From assembly GCA_963855995.1 (NCBI GenBank), contig OY979729.1, forward strand, positions 8,326,115 to 8,390,114: 64,000 nucleotides of DNA, in the 5' to 3' direction. The position numbers and the translations under genes are program-made. Origin of the DNA: Muricea muricata. Its lineage: Eukaryota > Cnidaria > Anthozoa > Malacalcyonacea > Plexauridae. Of this stretch, positions 61,001 through 64,000 are shown piece by piece. The notes beneath the pieces were generated by a model. It was not told the origin of the DNA, made no database searches, and saw nothing but the letters and a program-made list of their open reading frames with translations. Every line of letters begins with the position of its first letter. The stretch's first letter is position 1.

Positions 61001-64000
61001 GTATCCGATCTAATTTTTTCCCTATTCACGATATACATGCCAACATTTTCGGGAAATGCCAAGATTTCCGGAAAAGCCAAAGAAGGTCATCATGCACAAT
61101 ATCACGAGACTTCAGTATGCAGATGCAAAGTGCACTTTCGGTTTGTCTGTAAACAAAAGCTCACTAACAGAATTGTAGCTCCTTTTAAACACGCAAATGT
61201 AATGGCAGATTAAGAAGGATAACGCGAAACGCACGAGAAGTCGTTACAGTTGCAATAGTCTTTAGCGCCAAAAATCGATCTCATGGCATGCAGTAAACAC
61301 GAATTTGGATATGACGACAATCGCTTCGAGATAGTTGTCAGCCAACGATTCCATTGTTCGATTTGCTTGCTGGTTCTGAAGGACCCGGTAATGTGTAAGA
61401 ATCAGCACTACTACTGTAGTCAATGCATCAGGAAGTATCTGGAGAACTCGCTATCCTGCCCGACGTGTCTTCAACCTCTCGCGGTGGACACACTTCTCGA
61501 AGCTCCGAGAATTGTCAAGGACTATATATCAGAGCTTAATATTCATTGCGATTTTAACTCCCGGGGATGCCTTGAAATGGTTCAAGTCGAGGACCTTGAG
61601 CGCCACGTTGCCAGTTGTGGATTTTCTCCCGTGCAATGCCGCAACGAGGGCTGTTATGCTGTCCTGAATTCGAAAGACAGGATTCATCATGAATCCGAAG
61701 CATGTGATTACAGGAGAACGAAGTCGCACGGCTTTGGTCATCTCGAGAACGAAGTGAAAGGAATAAAAGAAGAGACGTTGGCTCGTCAAAATCGCATAAG
61801 AAATGAAATTCAGGATGAAATGAAAAATGAAATGCAAAGAGTAAAAGACGAACTCAAAGCGGAAGTGAAAGGAGAACTAAAGCAAGTGATGAGTGAAATG
61901 AAAGCGATGAAAAATGATTTGAAGCAAGAAACGAAAGGGATAAAAAGTGCGCTGAAAGGCATGAAAGCGGATGTTAAGACAGAAGTGAAAGGGGAAGTGA
62001 AAGAGGCGATCAGTGAAATGAAAGCGATGAGAAACGACATGAAGCAAGAAACGAAAGGGATAAAAGATGGGATAAAAAAAATGAAAGATGAAATGCAGAG
62101 AATAAAAGAGGAAGTTAAAATGGAAATGAAAGGTGAAATAGATAATATGAAAGCGGACGTTGTGAATCAAATGGAAGGAGTGAAAGAAGAGATCATAGCA
62201 GAAGTGAAAAGCGAAATAAAAGAAGTTAAACAAGATTTGAAAGCAATGAAAAATGAAATAAAGCAAGAAACGAAAGGGCTAAAAACTAGAATGAAAGGAG
62301 TGGAAGATGCTATAGAAAATAAGATGAATGAAATAAAAAGTGAGATAAAGGAAACAAAAGACGAAATAGAAGCGATGAAAGAGGAAATTAAAGTGGAAAT
62401 CAAAGGAAAACCGGACCGTGGACAACAGGGTGCACAAGCTACACAGGTGGTATATGTTGACACAGAATGGGATGAATAGGGGACATGACATTAACACGGT
62501 TTGTGAGTGAATGAACGAGTGAACGAATGAATGAACAAGTGAATAGAGTGGGGAGGTGAAGAATAGAACAAGAAATTAAATAGCATTTGAAACTGGTAAG
62601 GATTTATTTTTGAAGTGCACACGCACGAGAATGTTCATATTATTGCATGCGAAAGAACTCTTAAAGTTGTAATACATGTTCCTTTGTACTTTTGTGTTTC
62701 AGTGCTTTGTTCATGAGATATTTCAGTTTTGTTTCTTCTCTCGTCCACACGTTGTTGTTTTATATCAGTTATCTATGTCAGTATAATTTTGATATACACC
62801 ACGTAGTGTAAGTTTAATATCACAATTCTTTCGATCCGTAAGTTCGGATCTTCGTCAGTGCTAATAAGACATATGAAGATCCGAGTTTACGGATCGAAAG
62901 CTTTGCGATAATAAATTTACGTGTTGATATGTCTGGTGTCATCTCTCATTATTATGCCTTTCTGTGGCAGTCCAGTGCGCTATCCAACCAAATGCAATAG
63001 TCAGCATTAATGTGACAACTCCGTGCCCCCCGTCAGCATTCATGTGACAAACTCCGCCGCCCCTTCTCCCCCCCCCCCGACCTCCCCGCTCTGTTAATCT
63101 ACCGTACCTTCAGAATCCTGCAGTGTATCATCATCACCATCGTCGTCGTCCAGGTTTTCTTCCGTCAGAGTACGGTTAGCATCTTTAGCGTACACTTCAA
63201 GAGTTTCAACACCTGCAAATACACGCATGCCTAATTACAGTCAATTCAAAAAAGGTGGACCACATGCTCGTACCCAGGCCTGATTGGCTGCCTGCACATC
63301 CTCGTACCCAGGCCTTATTGGCTGCCTGCCTTGCCCAATAAGGCCTGTAAACAAGGATGAGTTGACCATTGCAAACCCTACTGAAGCACTGAACATTAAA
63401 GATAGGCCCCAGTCCTTCCTGCAAATCGGTTCTGCTCGTAACAAATGGGACCCACACATGTATTTGTCTAAATTTCGCATCTTTGGAACTCTTTTCAAAT
63501 AAAAACACTGGTTTACATTTATTTACCGCACCCTGCTGCAAACCCTATTTAAACTCTAAGCGCGCAAATGAGATATTTACCACGTCCCTAAAAAATGACG
63601 CTCCCCCCCCCCCTTCAGGTTTTGTAAACTGATTAAAGATGCTCCCATTGCGTGTTTAGTAGAACTATGCGGTTAACTGAATATTTCGGTCGGTCAGGGC
63701 GGATCCTTTTTTAGAACCGCTGGCACCAAGAGTACGCAAAAGAACCGACTGTTTCAGTTGTTTCAGCGTACTTGCTTCGTTTTTAAGCTGTATAAACGTT
63801 CAAAAAAAGCAAACAAAAATATGGATGAAAATAAACATTATACGTTTAACTAGCACTGATTAAGATCCGAGCTCACGGATCAAAAGCTTTGCGAAATTTT
63901 CGTGGTGTTTCCACAAAACTATAGCGACAATGATTTTCACCATGCAAAGTTACAAGAAACTTAATAAAAAGAACTTATTGATGCAAGTTGTTGACTTTAA
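34102..64000 (-). CDS. CENPJ: CENPJ (CPAP/SAS-4) centriole assembly protein, 5' end outside the window
   Basis: Exons in transcript order: 63108-63212, 60427-60683, 58253-58645, 57144-57247, then at least one unfound exon, 43068-43238, 41875-41947, 41008-41351, 39862-40002, 37884-37957, 35240-35435, 34102-34263 (ends TAG). All listed exons have AG/GT borders. Phases agree at every join except 57144 to 43068, where phase 2 meets phase 0, so an exon with length 1 mod 3 is missing there. The order is the family's: acidic disordered N-part, coiled coil, then the C-terminal TCP domain made of G-box beta strands. CENPJ controls centriole length by binding tubulin and links to STIL through the TCP domain. 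The gene start lies beyond 64000. Confidence 0.88.
34390..34640. repeat. direct duplication of about 140 bp in a CENPJ intron
   Basis: TTCACGTTTCATCTACATTA plus TAGTTTGT.TACAGATCTA and ATCACGTTC occur twice, about 141 bp apart, with scattered differences. Confidence 0.7.
34962..35180. repeat. 25-bp minisatellite, about 9 units, in a CENPJ intron
   Basis: The unit is ACTACTGCCCTCCCCCTCAA plus CACAA. Eight units step at exactly 25 bp from 34962, and the last is truncated and diverged. Since 25 is not a multiple of 3, three overlapping ORFs all read through it; none is a gene. The plus strand is strongly C-rich. Confidence 0.95.
35453..35856 (-). mobile_element. tRNA-derived composite SINE (copy 2) next to a CENPJ splice acceptor
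   Basis: Same architecture as 16060-16360, but longer. There is a complete tRNA-like block (minus strand, about 35500-35570), a linker, and then a second partial unit with the TATTTCAGAACCATCCTCAG end and half a tRNA. It is closed by the inverted AACGAAAAATTC...CTGACACTGCAGAG arm. The perfect 13-bp direct repeat AATACATAAGCAG lies at 35440-35452 and 35857-35869. The left repeat begins only four bases from the end of the CENPJ exon (35435), so the insertion replaced nearly all of the original acceptor's upstream sequence. Confidence 0.85.
35880..37100. other. CENPJ intron, no exon seen
   Basis: AT-rich intronic DNA with G-rich and C-rich short tracts near 35885-35925. No coding exon or clear element. 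Confidence 0.5.
37110..37376. repeat. long hairpin with GTTGATATAACTGTATATCAACAC arms
   Basis: From about 37215 to 37376 the sequence is a nearly perfect inverted repeat: ATTTTTTCCGTGTTGATATA, CAGTTATATCAACAC, then ATTGGAAAAACTCGAAATTG against the complement. The centre is GTGTGAAAACAC. A further GTGTTGATATAACTCAATGT copy lies at 37138. A related piece is near 2470-2515. Confidence 0.75.
38080..38462. repeat. palindromic MITE family, copy 4 (most complete)
   Basis: Ends GGACCATTCTCCTATTAGGC and GGACCATTCCCCAATTAGAC (opposite strand), then AAACTTTTGAA, a GGAAAGAGC block, a TTTGGTTGCAAAATATTGTA block and the central hairpin with TTGTATTACGCGCGGAAAAG. It gives the best view of the family's boundaries, 383 bp. 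Located in a CENPJ intron. Confidence 0.8.
38769..38932. mobile_element. hAT-type MITE, 164 bp, CENPJ intron
   Basis: Ends CAGTGGCGTAGCCAGG and its shorter complement CTACGCCACTG. A perfect 8-bp target duplication, TATGGAAC, lies at 38761-38768 and 38933-38940. The core is a G-rich run followed by a C-rich run. Confidence 0.9.
38998..39271. mobile_element. hAT-type MITE with a nested inverted-repeat remnant
   Basis: Ends CAGTAGCGAAGCCAGC and CAGTGGCGAAGCTAGC (opposite strand). The 8-bp flanks are ATGTCCCT and ATGTCACT (7 of 8 match). Inside, GGGCCTGTTCACAC at about 39053 and inverted GATCGATCCCAAA blocks to about 39173 look like a degraded second element. Confidence 0.75.
39280..39840. other. 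CENPJ intron, no exon seen
   Basis: AT-rich sequence between the hAT element and the next CENPJ exon. No repeat pair or coding signal. Confidence 0.5.
40399..40781. repeat. palindromic MITE family, copy 5
   Basis: CCATTCCCCTATCAGACGAA, AGTTGGAAAGAAC and the TTTGTATACTTTTGTATTAC central hairpin are present; the right end is AAACGTTTGTCGAAAAAGGG. In a CENPJ intron. Confidence 0.75.
41008..43238 (-). CDS. CENPJ: CENPJ exons for the second coiled coil and linker
   Basis: Exon 43068-43238 (57 codons) is coiled coil with the family-typical [20 protein letters not shown] followed by a charged helix ([18 protein letters not shown]). Exon 41875-41947 continues charged helix ([16 protein letters not shown]). 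Exon 41008-41351 is a 114-codon polar linker rich in Glu, Lys, Ser and Thr, ending SHSDGK just before the G-box exons. Other exons could lie between 41947 and 43068, because a phase 0 to phase 0 join does not exclude them. Confidence 0.82.
41960..43060. other. CENPJ intron, no exon seen
   Basis: Contains a hAT-like end motif (CAGCGGCGTAGCCAAG near 41967) without its partner, and a short cluster of TTGTTGCAAG/TTGTTGTAACAGG motifs near 42880-42925. No exon can be supported. Confidence 0.45.
43284..43562. mobile_element. inverted-repeat element with 9-bp target duplication
   Basis: Ends CAGAGTACTATACAGAGGGC and CAGAGTACTACACAGAGGGC (opposite strand). The direct repeat GCATAACCA flanks it at 43275-43283 and 43563-43571. 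Inside is a second palindrome, GTTGTCAGGGGGGTGAATGC with its complement near 43395-43421, plus another CAGGGGGGTGA. A 9-bp duplication suggests a Mutator-like origin. Confidence 0.75.
43600..45600. other. CENPJ intron with repeat fragments
   Basis: Includes a core-like piece of the 13313 family (44560-44690) and inverted blocks near 45090-45590 (CTCATTTGAAAGAGACTC and its complement; CCGCCATCTTGGAT and its complement). The latter two form a foldback of about 480 bp. No exon is supported. Confidence 0.5.
45632..46318. mobile_element. foldback element with TAGGGTTACCCTA termini
   Basis: GTCTGTTTACACGGAGGTAG then GGTTACCCTAGCAGAAGGGT is mirrored at the right end. Further internal CTAGGGTTACCCTA copies face both ways. 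A central pair (GGTGATATTTCGACACTATT against its complement) adds another stem. No target duplication is certain. Confidence 0.75.
46435..46830. repeat. palindromic MITE family, copy 6
   Basis: ACCATTCCTCATTTATTCAA end, GTTTGGTTGCAAAATATAGT arm and matching right-hand end GAATGATTGTTTAATAGGGG-like sequence. The centre is altered; an unrelated segment (about 46505-46625) interrupts the left arm. In the large CENPJ intron. Confidence 0.65.
46929..47264 (-). pseudogene. truncated third copy of the SVOP-like MFS transporter
   Basis: About 100 C-terminal residues match the two full genes ([45 protein letters not shown]) and end at the same stop context. Relative to the intact copies, about 17 residues between KKA and NQRILLL are deleted, and nothing upstream aligns. 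The N-terminal three quarters are missing. It lies in the same orientation as the neighbouring minus-strand gene, so it is probably a dead tandem duplicate. Confidence 0.8.
47270..48100. other. gene-free stretch between MFS pseudogene and repeats
   Basis: Shares GAGCTCTGACGCGTTTATT and the AAATTTGAAGAAAA / AAATATGAATCA blocks with 6830-6960 and 16900-16980. The internal inverted blocks around 47560-47880 suggest an old palindromic element. TTATTTCTGTACGTTGAATATTG near 47920 matches 40896. Confidence 0.4.
48113..48152. repeat. perfect 40-bp palindrome
   Basis: GTGATATTTTTATGTATACA meets its exact complement with no spacer and no mismatch. It lies in intergenic DNA inside a CENPJ intron. Confidence 0.95.
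48311..48740. mobile_element. nested MITEs with an internal telomere-like tract
   Basis: Outer inverted ends GGCGGATTTCCATTCGGTGC and GGCGGATTTCCATTCAGTGC enclose about 430 bp. Inside lies a second pair, GGTTATCTGGAAAACACGGA and its complement (about 48338-48573). A short vertebrate-type telomere tract (CCCTAACCCTAACCCTGA with CCCTAACTGTAA) is at 48410-48440. A solo relative of the outer end, GCACTGAACGGAAACCCGC, is at 54671. Confidence 0.7.
48783..50273 (-). CDS. SVOP/SV2-like major facilitator transporter, intronless (copy A)
   Basis: 496 residues with twelve predicted membrane segments. After a polar N-terminus comes [20 protein letters not shown], the usual SVOP/SV2-type lead into TM1. 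The MFS signature in loop 2-3 is [12 protein letters not shown], and RYRT-like repeats of the motif follow after TM4 ([11 protein letters not shown]). The large loop after TM6 begins [12 protein letters not shown] and is followed by TM7 at [10 protein letters not shown]. The loop after TM7 holds N-glycosylation sites (NHT). Such proteins move organic or small charged solutes across vesicle or plasma membranes; the substrate is unknown. It is divergently arranged with copy B and lies in a CENPJ intron, on the same strand as CENPJ. Confidence 0.88.
   Translation of the reverse strand: MEFYTRFKQFLQSTRFFKASSDEADGKKTMDHVIYTQIAENGEVMDLKAGLFKSRSIDEILDDIGLRLFHLKAFLFLGLLNITDSLEVSILSIILPGIKSDWNLSSLLTGLLTLSYSIGMIVSCWFWGWVADKYGRKPCFVGSAIFILVFAFASVFSPNYYWLWISLFLVGFGVATTFETYVMTMELFPPKYRTMFATLNSVSWTVGFLLSAIVSLGLPQIGYRWPLGFVCFPTAFFLIGIVFLPDTPHYHLAAGEEQKALNILQNFAPEKDLRNIKLSENRESKRADISQLFRSGYWKITICAWIAFCICIMDYYLLVYMASDVASGYNHTVTSNVLENQELAINSGGDLYSILAWMSLAELVIIIAVAVSCYFMTVKKVCLGTLLSSVMLQIVAFFVLNERILLLVVTTLSRSLTMSATTLILIFVSLLYPTANRCIAVGACMSFGRIGMMAGPFIFETVFSQTYFYGTIFNIAILTIGFLATALLPSHSAALD
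50274..51783. promoter_or_regulatory. divergent region between the two MFS genes
   Basis: About 1.5 kb between the two start codons. It contains a fragment of the palindromic MITE family (about 50585-50720) and a complete TTA-flanked MITE (50839-51209). Core promoters are expected at both edges from position alone; no motif is decisive. Confidence 0.35.
50839..51209. mobile_element. TTA-flanked MITE between the MFS genes
   Basis: Inverted ends GGCCTGGTTTATACGCCGTG and GGCCTGGTTTATACGGCGCG; the pairing extends through GCTCATAGCGCACCGAACTA for about 45 bp. TTA flanks lie at 50836-50838 and 51210-51212. Further internal copies of TTATACGGCGTGCTATGAGC face inward. Confidence 0.88.
51784..53277 (+). 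CDS. SVOP/SV2-like major facilitator transporter, intronless (copy B)
   Basis: I start at ATG 51784 ([10 protein letters not shown]), which aligns with the start of copy A; the in-frame GTG at 51763 is less likely. 497 residues, twelve membrane segments, MFS motif [12 protein letters not shown], and [12 protein letters not shown] in the central loop. Residues about 105-270 are almost identical to copy A in both protein and DNA, including silent sites, while the N-terminus and the part after SGYWKIT differ strongly. The last 300 bases are distinctly more GC-rich than the middle. Head-to-head with copy A on the strand opposite to CENPJ. Substrate unknown. Confidence 0.88.
   Translation: METWNKFEQFKRFFTGGLNDREASEQSLHQVKYKHISDTDSEEATDFKADLLKPRSIDEILDDIGLRLFHLKAFLLLSVLNITDSLEVSILSIILPRIKSEWDISSLLAGLLTLSLSIGMMLGSWFWGWIADKYGRKPCFVGSAIFILVFAFASVFSPNYYWLWISLFLVGFGVATTFETYVMAMELFPPKYRSMFATLNSVSWTVGFLLSSIISLELSEIGNRWTLGFVCFPTAFFLIGIVFLPDTPHYHLAAGDEQKALNILQNFAPEMDLSNIKLRGNRESKRADISQLFRSGYWKITVCACIANFACVMEYYVLVYTASDLASNETDHSRIIMLEHSKLVNDSSGNLYSIMAWMSLPELAILITVATSCCFFAVKNVLLPIFFLPIVFQIVALLIVNQRTALLVVTVLTRSLLMSAVTVVLVYASLLYPTVHRSIGVGACASVGRVGMALGPFIFEAVFVQAFFYGTVFNIGVLLLGFTVTALLPSRTSAVLS
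53278..53584. other. gene-free stretch after MFS copy B
   Basis: Contains GGGCCGGTTGTCGAAATTC near 53312, a solo end resembling the 13313/33219 MITE termini. No gene. Confidence 0.4.
53585..53765. repeat. dispersed GACTGGCC repeat family, copy 3 (inverted)
   Basis: On the opposite strand to the other copies: GTGTCGCGTATGTCGCACTG, CCAGCCAGTCAATTTTATT and ACGTTGCACTGC in reversed order, closing with GATCACAGTATAGGG. Confidence 0.55.
53770..54215. repeat. inverted-repeat element with CTAGAGGAGGCATCG-like and AACACTAAAGGGGACATCGA ends
   Basis: ATAAATAACACTAAAGGGGA at about 53790 pairs with an inverted ATAAATAACACTAGAGGAGG near 54190-54209, and GGGGGCAAATTCAAGTCCCG pairs with its complement near 54110-54130. 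It is an old foldback of about 430 bp. Confidence 0.6.
54225..54435. repeat. dispersed GACTGGCC repeat family, copy 4
   Basis: AGCAACATGTCCCC, CAATTGACTGGCCAAAGTAA, GATTGACTGGCTAGAACCTG, ATAATGCGACATGCGTGGGG and TTTTCTATTCTGTG follow the same order as copies 1 and 2. Confidence 0.6.
54440..56160. other. CENPJ intron, no exon seen
   Basis: AT-rich, with a solo MITE end near 54671. The CENPJ exon missing between 57144 and 43238 might lie in this or a neighbouring interval, but I could not recognise it. Confidence 0.4.
56300..56450. repeat. degenerate CAAGTTGTTG repeat cluster
   Basis: Irregular tandem repeats of GACTTGCTGCAAGTTGTTGA / CAACTTG / CTGTTGACAACTTGCTG. The same motif family fills 59520-59930 and occurs briefly near 42880 and at the right edge (63983). 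Confidence 0.65.
56541..56923. mobile_element. TAA-flanked MITE, GGGCCTGTTCATATGGG ends
   Basis: Inverted ends GGGCCTGTTCATATGGG; the next parts also pair (AAAACATTTCGACA, CCCGAGAAAAC). TAA flanks at 56538-56540 and 56924-56926. Inside are many GAGATCTCG and GGGAAAACTT copies in both directions. Confidence 0.88.
57144..63212 (-). CDS. CENPJ: CENPJ N-proximal exons in this window
   Basis: Exon 63108-63212 is acidic ([16 protein letters not shown]). Exon 60427-60683 ends with the conserved-looking [11 protein letters not shown]. Exon 58253-58645 starts polar, runs through about 70 residues of degenerate NSGMNPGLNSG-type repeats, then enters the coiled coil ([20 protein letters not shown]). Exon 57144-57247 continues the coil ([17 protein letters not shown]). 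The Asn/Ser/Gly repeat tract is the oddest part and may be lineage-specific. Confidence 0.82.
57377..57835. mobile_element. TTA-flanked MITE, GGGACTTGTYAGAAATTAAC ends
   Basis: GGGACTTGTCAGAAATTAAC and GGGACTTGTTAGAAATTAAC face each other, with inner AGGGGGNGGAGGGGGG tracts also pairing. TTA flanks at 57374-57376 and 57836-57838. The core carries several GACCCTCCCC motifs. In the CENPJ intron between the two coiled-coil exons. Confidence 0.85.
58700..58990. repeat. dispersed repeat shared with 19790-20060
   Basis: TTTCCATCCGTGACGATTCA, AACACTTTTGTGAAAAAATT and GAGTTGCAAAACTCAAATGA in order, as in the LRRC74 intron copy. Confidence 0.6.
59520..59935. repeat. degenerate ACAAGTTGTNAACAAG repeat array
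   Basis: About 400 bp of irregular TTGTAACAAG, TTGTTCACAAG, TTGTTGACAA and CTTGTTACAAG motifs, many self-complementary. No fixed period. It sits in a CENPJ intron. Confidence 0.75.
60000..60420. other. CENPJ intron, no exon seen
   Basis: AT-rich sequence without a recognised element. Confidence 0.4.
60717..60830. repeat. palindromic MITE family, half copy
   Basis: GGATCTTAAAATTAGTAGAA, TTTGGTGGCGAAATGTG and AGTTTGCAAATTTTGTATAT are the left arm of the family; the central hairpin and right arm are missing. Confidence 0.6.
61283..62479 (+). CDS. RING - TRAF zinc finger - long coiled-coil protein, intronless, nested in CENPJ
   Basis: 398 residues from the ATG at 61283. A complete C3HC4 RING spans residues 25-62 (C25, C28, C38, H42, C45, C48, C59, C62). 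A TRAF-type finger follows (C89, C96, H108, C112) and a second Cys/His set (C119, C124, H136, C141). Residues about 150-380 are one highly charged Lys/Glu coiled coil with an approximately 40-residue repeat; the motif KAM(K/R)N(D/E)xKQETKG occurs three times. No C-terminal MATH domain follows; the protein ends in a short acidic tail (YVDTEWDE). The RING predicts E3 ubiquitin ligase activity, with the coil for oligomer formation. It lies on the strand opposite to CENPJ, inside one of its introns. The combination is TRAF-like but not a standard TRAF. Confidence 0.88.
   Translation: MACSKHEFGYDDNRFEIVVSQRFHCSICLLVLKDPVMCKNQHYYCSQCIRKYLENSLSCPTCLQPLAVDTLLEAPRIVKDYISELNIHCDFNSRGCLEMVQVEDLERHVASCGFSPVQCRNEGCYAVLNSKDRIHHESEACDYRRTKSHGFGHLENEVKGIKEETLARQNRIRNEIQDEMKNEMQRVKDELKAEVKGELKQVMSEMKAMKNDLKQETKGIKSALKGMKADVKTEVKGEVKEAISEMKAMRNDMKQETKGIKDGIKKMKDEMQRIKEEVKMEMKGEIDNMKADVVNQMEGVKEEIIAEVKSEIKEVKQDLKAMKNEIKQETKGLKTRMKGVEDAIENKMNEIKSEIKETKDEIEAMKEEIKVEIKGKPDRGQQGAQATQVVYVDTEWDE
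62480..63107. other. 3' flank of the RING gene and CENPJ intron
   Basis: Includes a GAATGAATGAACAAGTGAAT-type short repeat just after the stop and a hairpin pair (GATCCGTAAGTTCGGATCTT and its complement, 62834-62900). C-rich tracts lie near 63068-63080. The AATAAA-like GATAATAAATT near 62905 is a possible 3'-end signal. Confidence 0.45.
62834..62905. repeat. GATCCGTAAGYTCGGATCTTC repeat, with copies at 18473 and 63858
   Basis: GATCCGTAAGTTCGGATCTT and CGTCAGTGCTAATA are followed by the inverted GATCCGAGTTTACGGATCGA. Matching pieces are at 18468-18500 (CCGTAAGCTCGGATCTTCAT) and 63848-63885 (AGATCCGAGCTCACGGATCA), where GTGGTGTTTCCAC follows. A dispersed family. Confidence 0.6.
63220..64000. 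other. CENPJ intron at the right edge
   Basis: Contains a 30-bp-scale duplication (CTCGTACCCAGGCCTNATTG twice, 63268-63320) and, at 63895-63985, a stretch (GTGGTGTTTCCAC, TTCACCATGCAAA) similar to 20608-20680. No exon is seen before the window ends. Confidence 0.45.

Noticed and set aside
61529-62497. Several Phe/Ser-rich minus-strand frames
   Set aside because: Antisense shadows of the Lys/Glu coiled coil of the RING gene.

Overview
The window reads as nuclear DNA of a metazoan, most likely an anthozoan cnidarian. Genes are split by GT/AG introns into short exons, intergenic DNA is AT-rich, and mobile elements are very dense (short inverted-repeat elements, hAT-type elements, tRNA-derived SINEs, a decayed gypsy-type integrase). 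The placement is an inference from gene content and repeat style; no sequence search was possible.

Layout. 1-9.9 kb is mostly repeats: a 2.4-kb long-terminal-inverted-repeat element with a 10-bp target duplication and a zinc-ribbon exon in each arm (669-3114), two inverted CCGGACTCG-rich arms, several MITEs, and two weak coding pieces (4186-4497 minus; 6146-6424 plus). 10.0-11.0 kb holds an intronless aminergic-type GPCR (minus). 15.0-25.8 kb is a 13-exon LRRC74-like gene (minus) whose reading frame I could join from exon to exon, ending in two EF-hands. 26.7-27.2 kb is a 21-bp minisatellite. 27.6-29.4 kb holds a small unrecognised three-exon gene (minus). 30.1-31.35 kb is a three-exon CHCHD2/CHCHD10 gene (plus). 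31.5-32.6 kb is a Ty3/gypsy integrase relic.

From 34.1 kb to beyond the right edge runs one long minus-strand gene, CENPJ (CPAP/SAS-4): its C-terminal G-box (TCP) domain is encoded at 34.1-40.0 kb, the coiled coil at 41-43.3 kb and 57.1-58.6 kb, and the acidic, disordered N-terminal part at 58.2-63.2 kb. Its 5' end lies outside the window. Two of its introns host other genes: a head-to-head pair of intronless SVOP-like MFS transporters plus a broken third copy (46.9-53.3 kb), and an intronless RING/TRAF-finger/coiled-coil protein (61.3-62.5 kb, plus strand).

The most notable points are: (i) a tRNA-derived composite element inserted four bases from a CENPJ splice acceptor, with a sister copy in the LRRC74-like gene; (ii) six different MITEs that all carry exact TTA/TAA target duplications; (iii) mosaic similarity between the two MFS paralogues, suggesting gene conversion; (iv) a GPCR that keeps the amine-binding residues but lacks both conserved extracellular disulfide cysteines; (v) intronless genes nested in CENPJ introns. 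I see no CRISPR array, rRNA gene or convincing functional tRNA gene.
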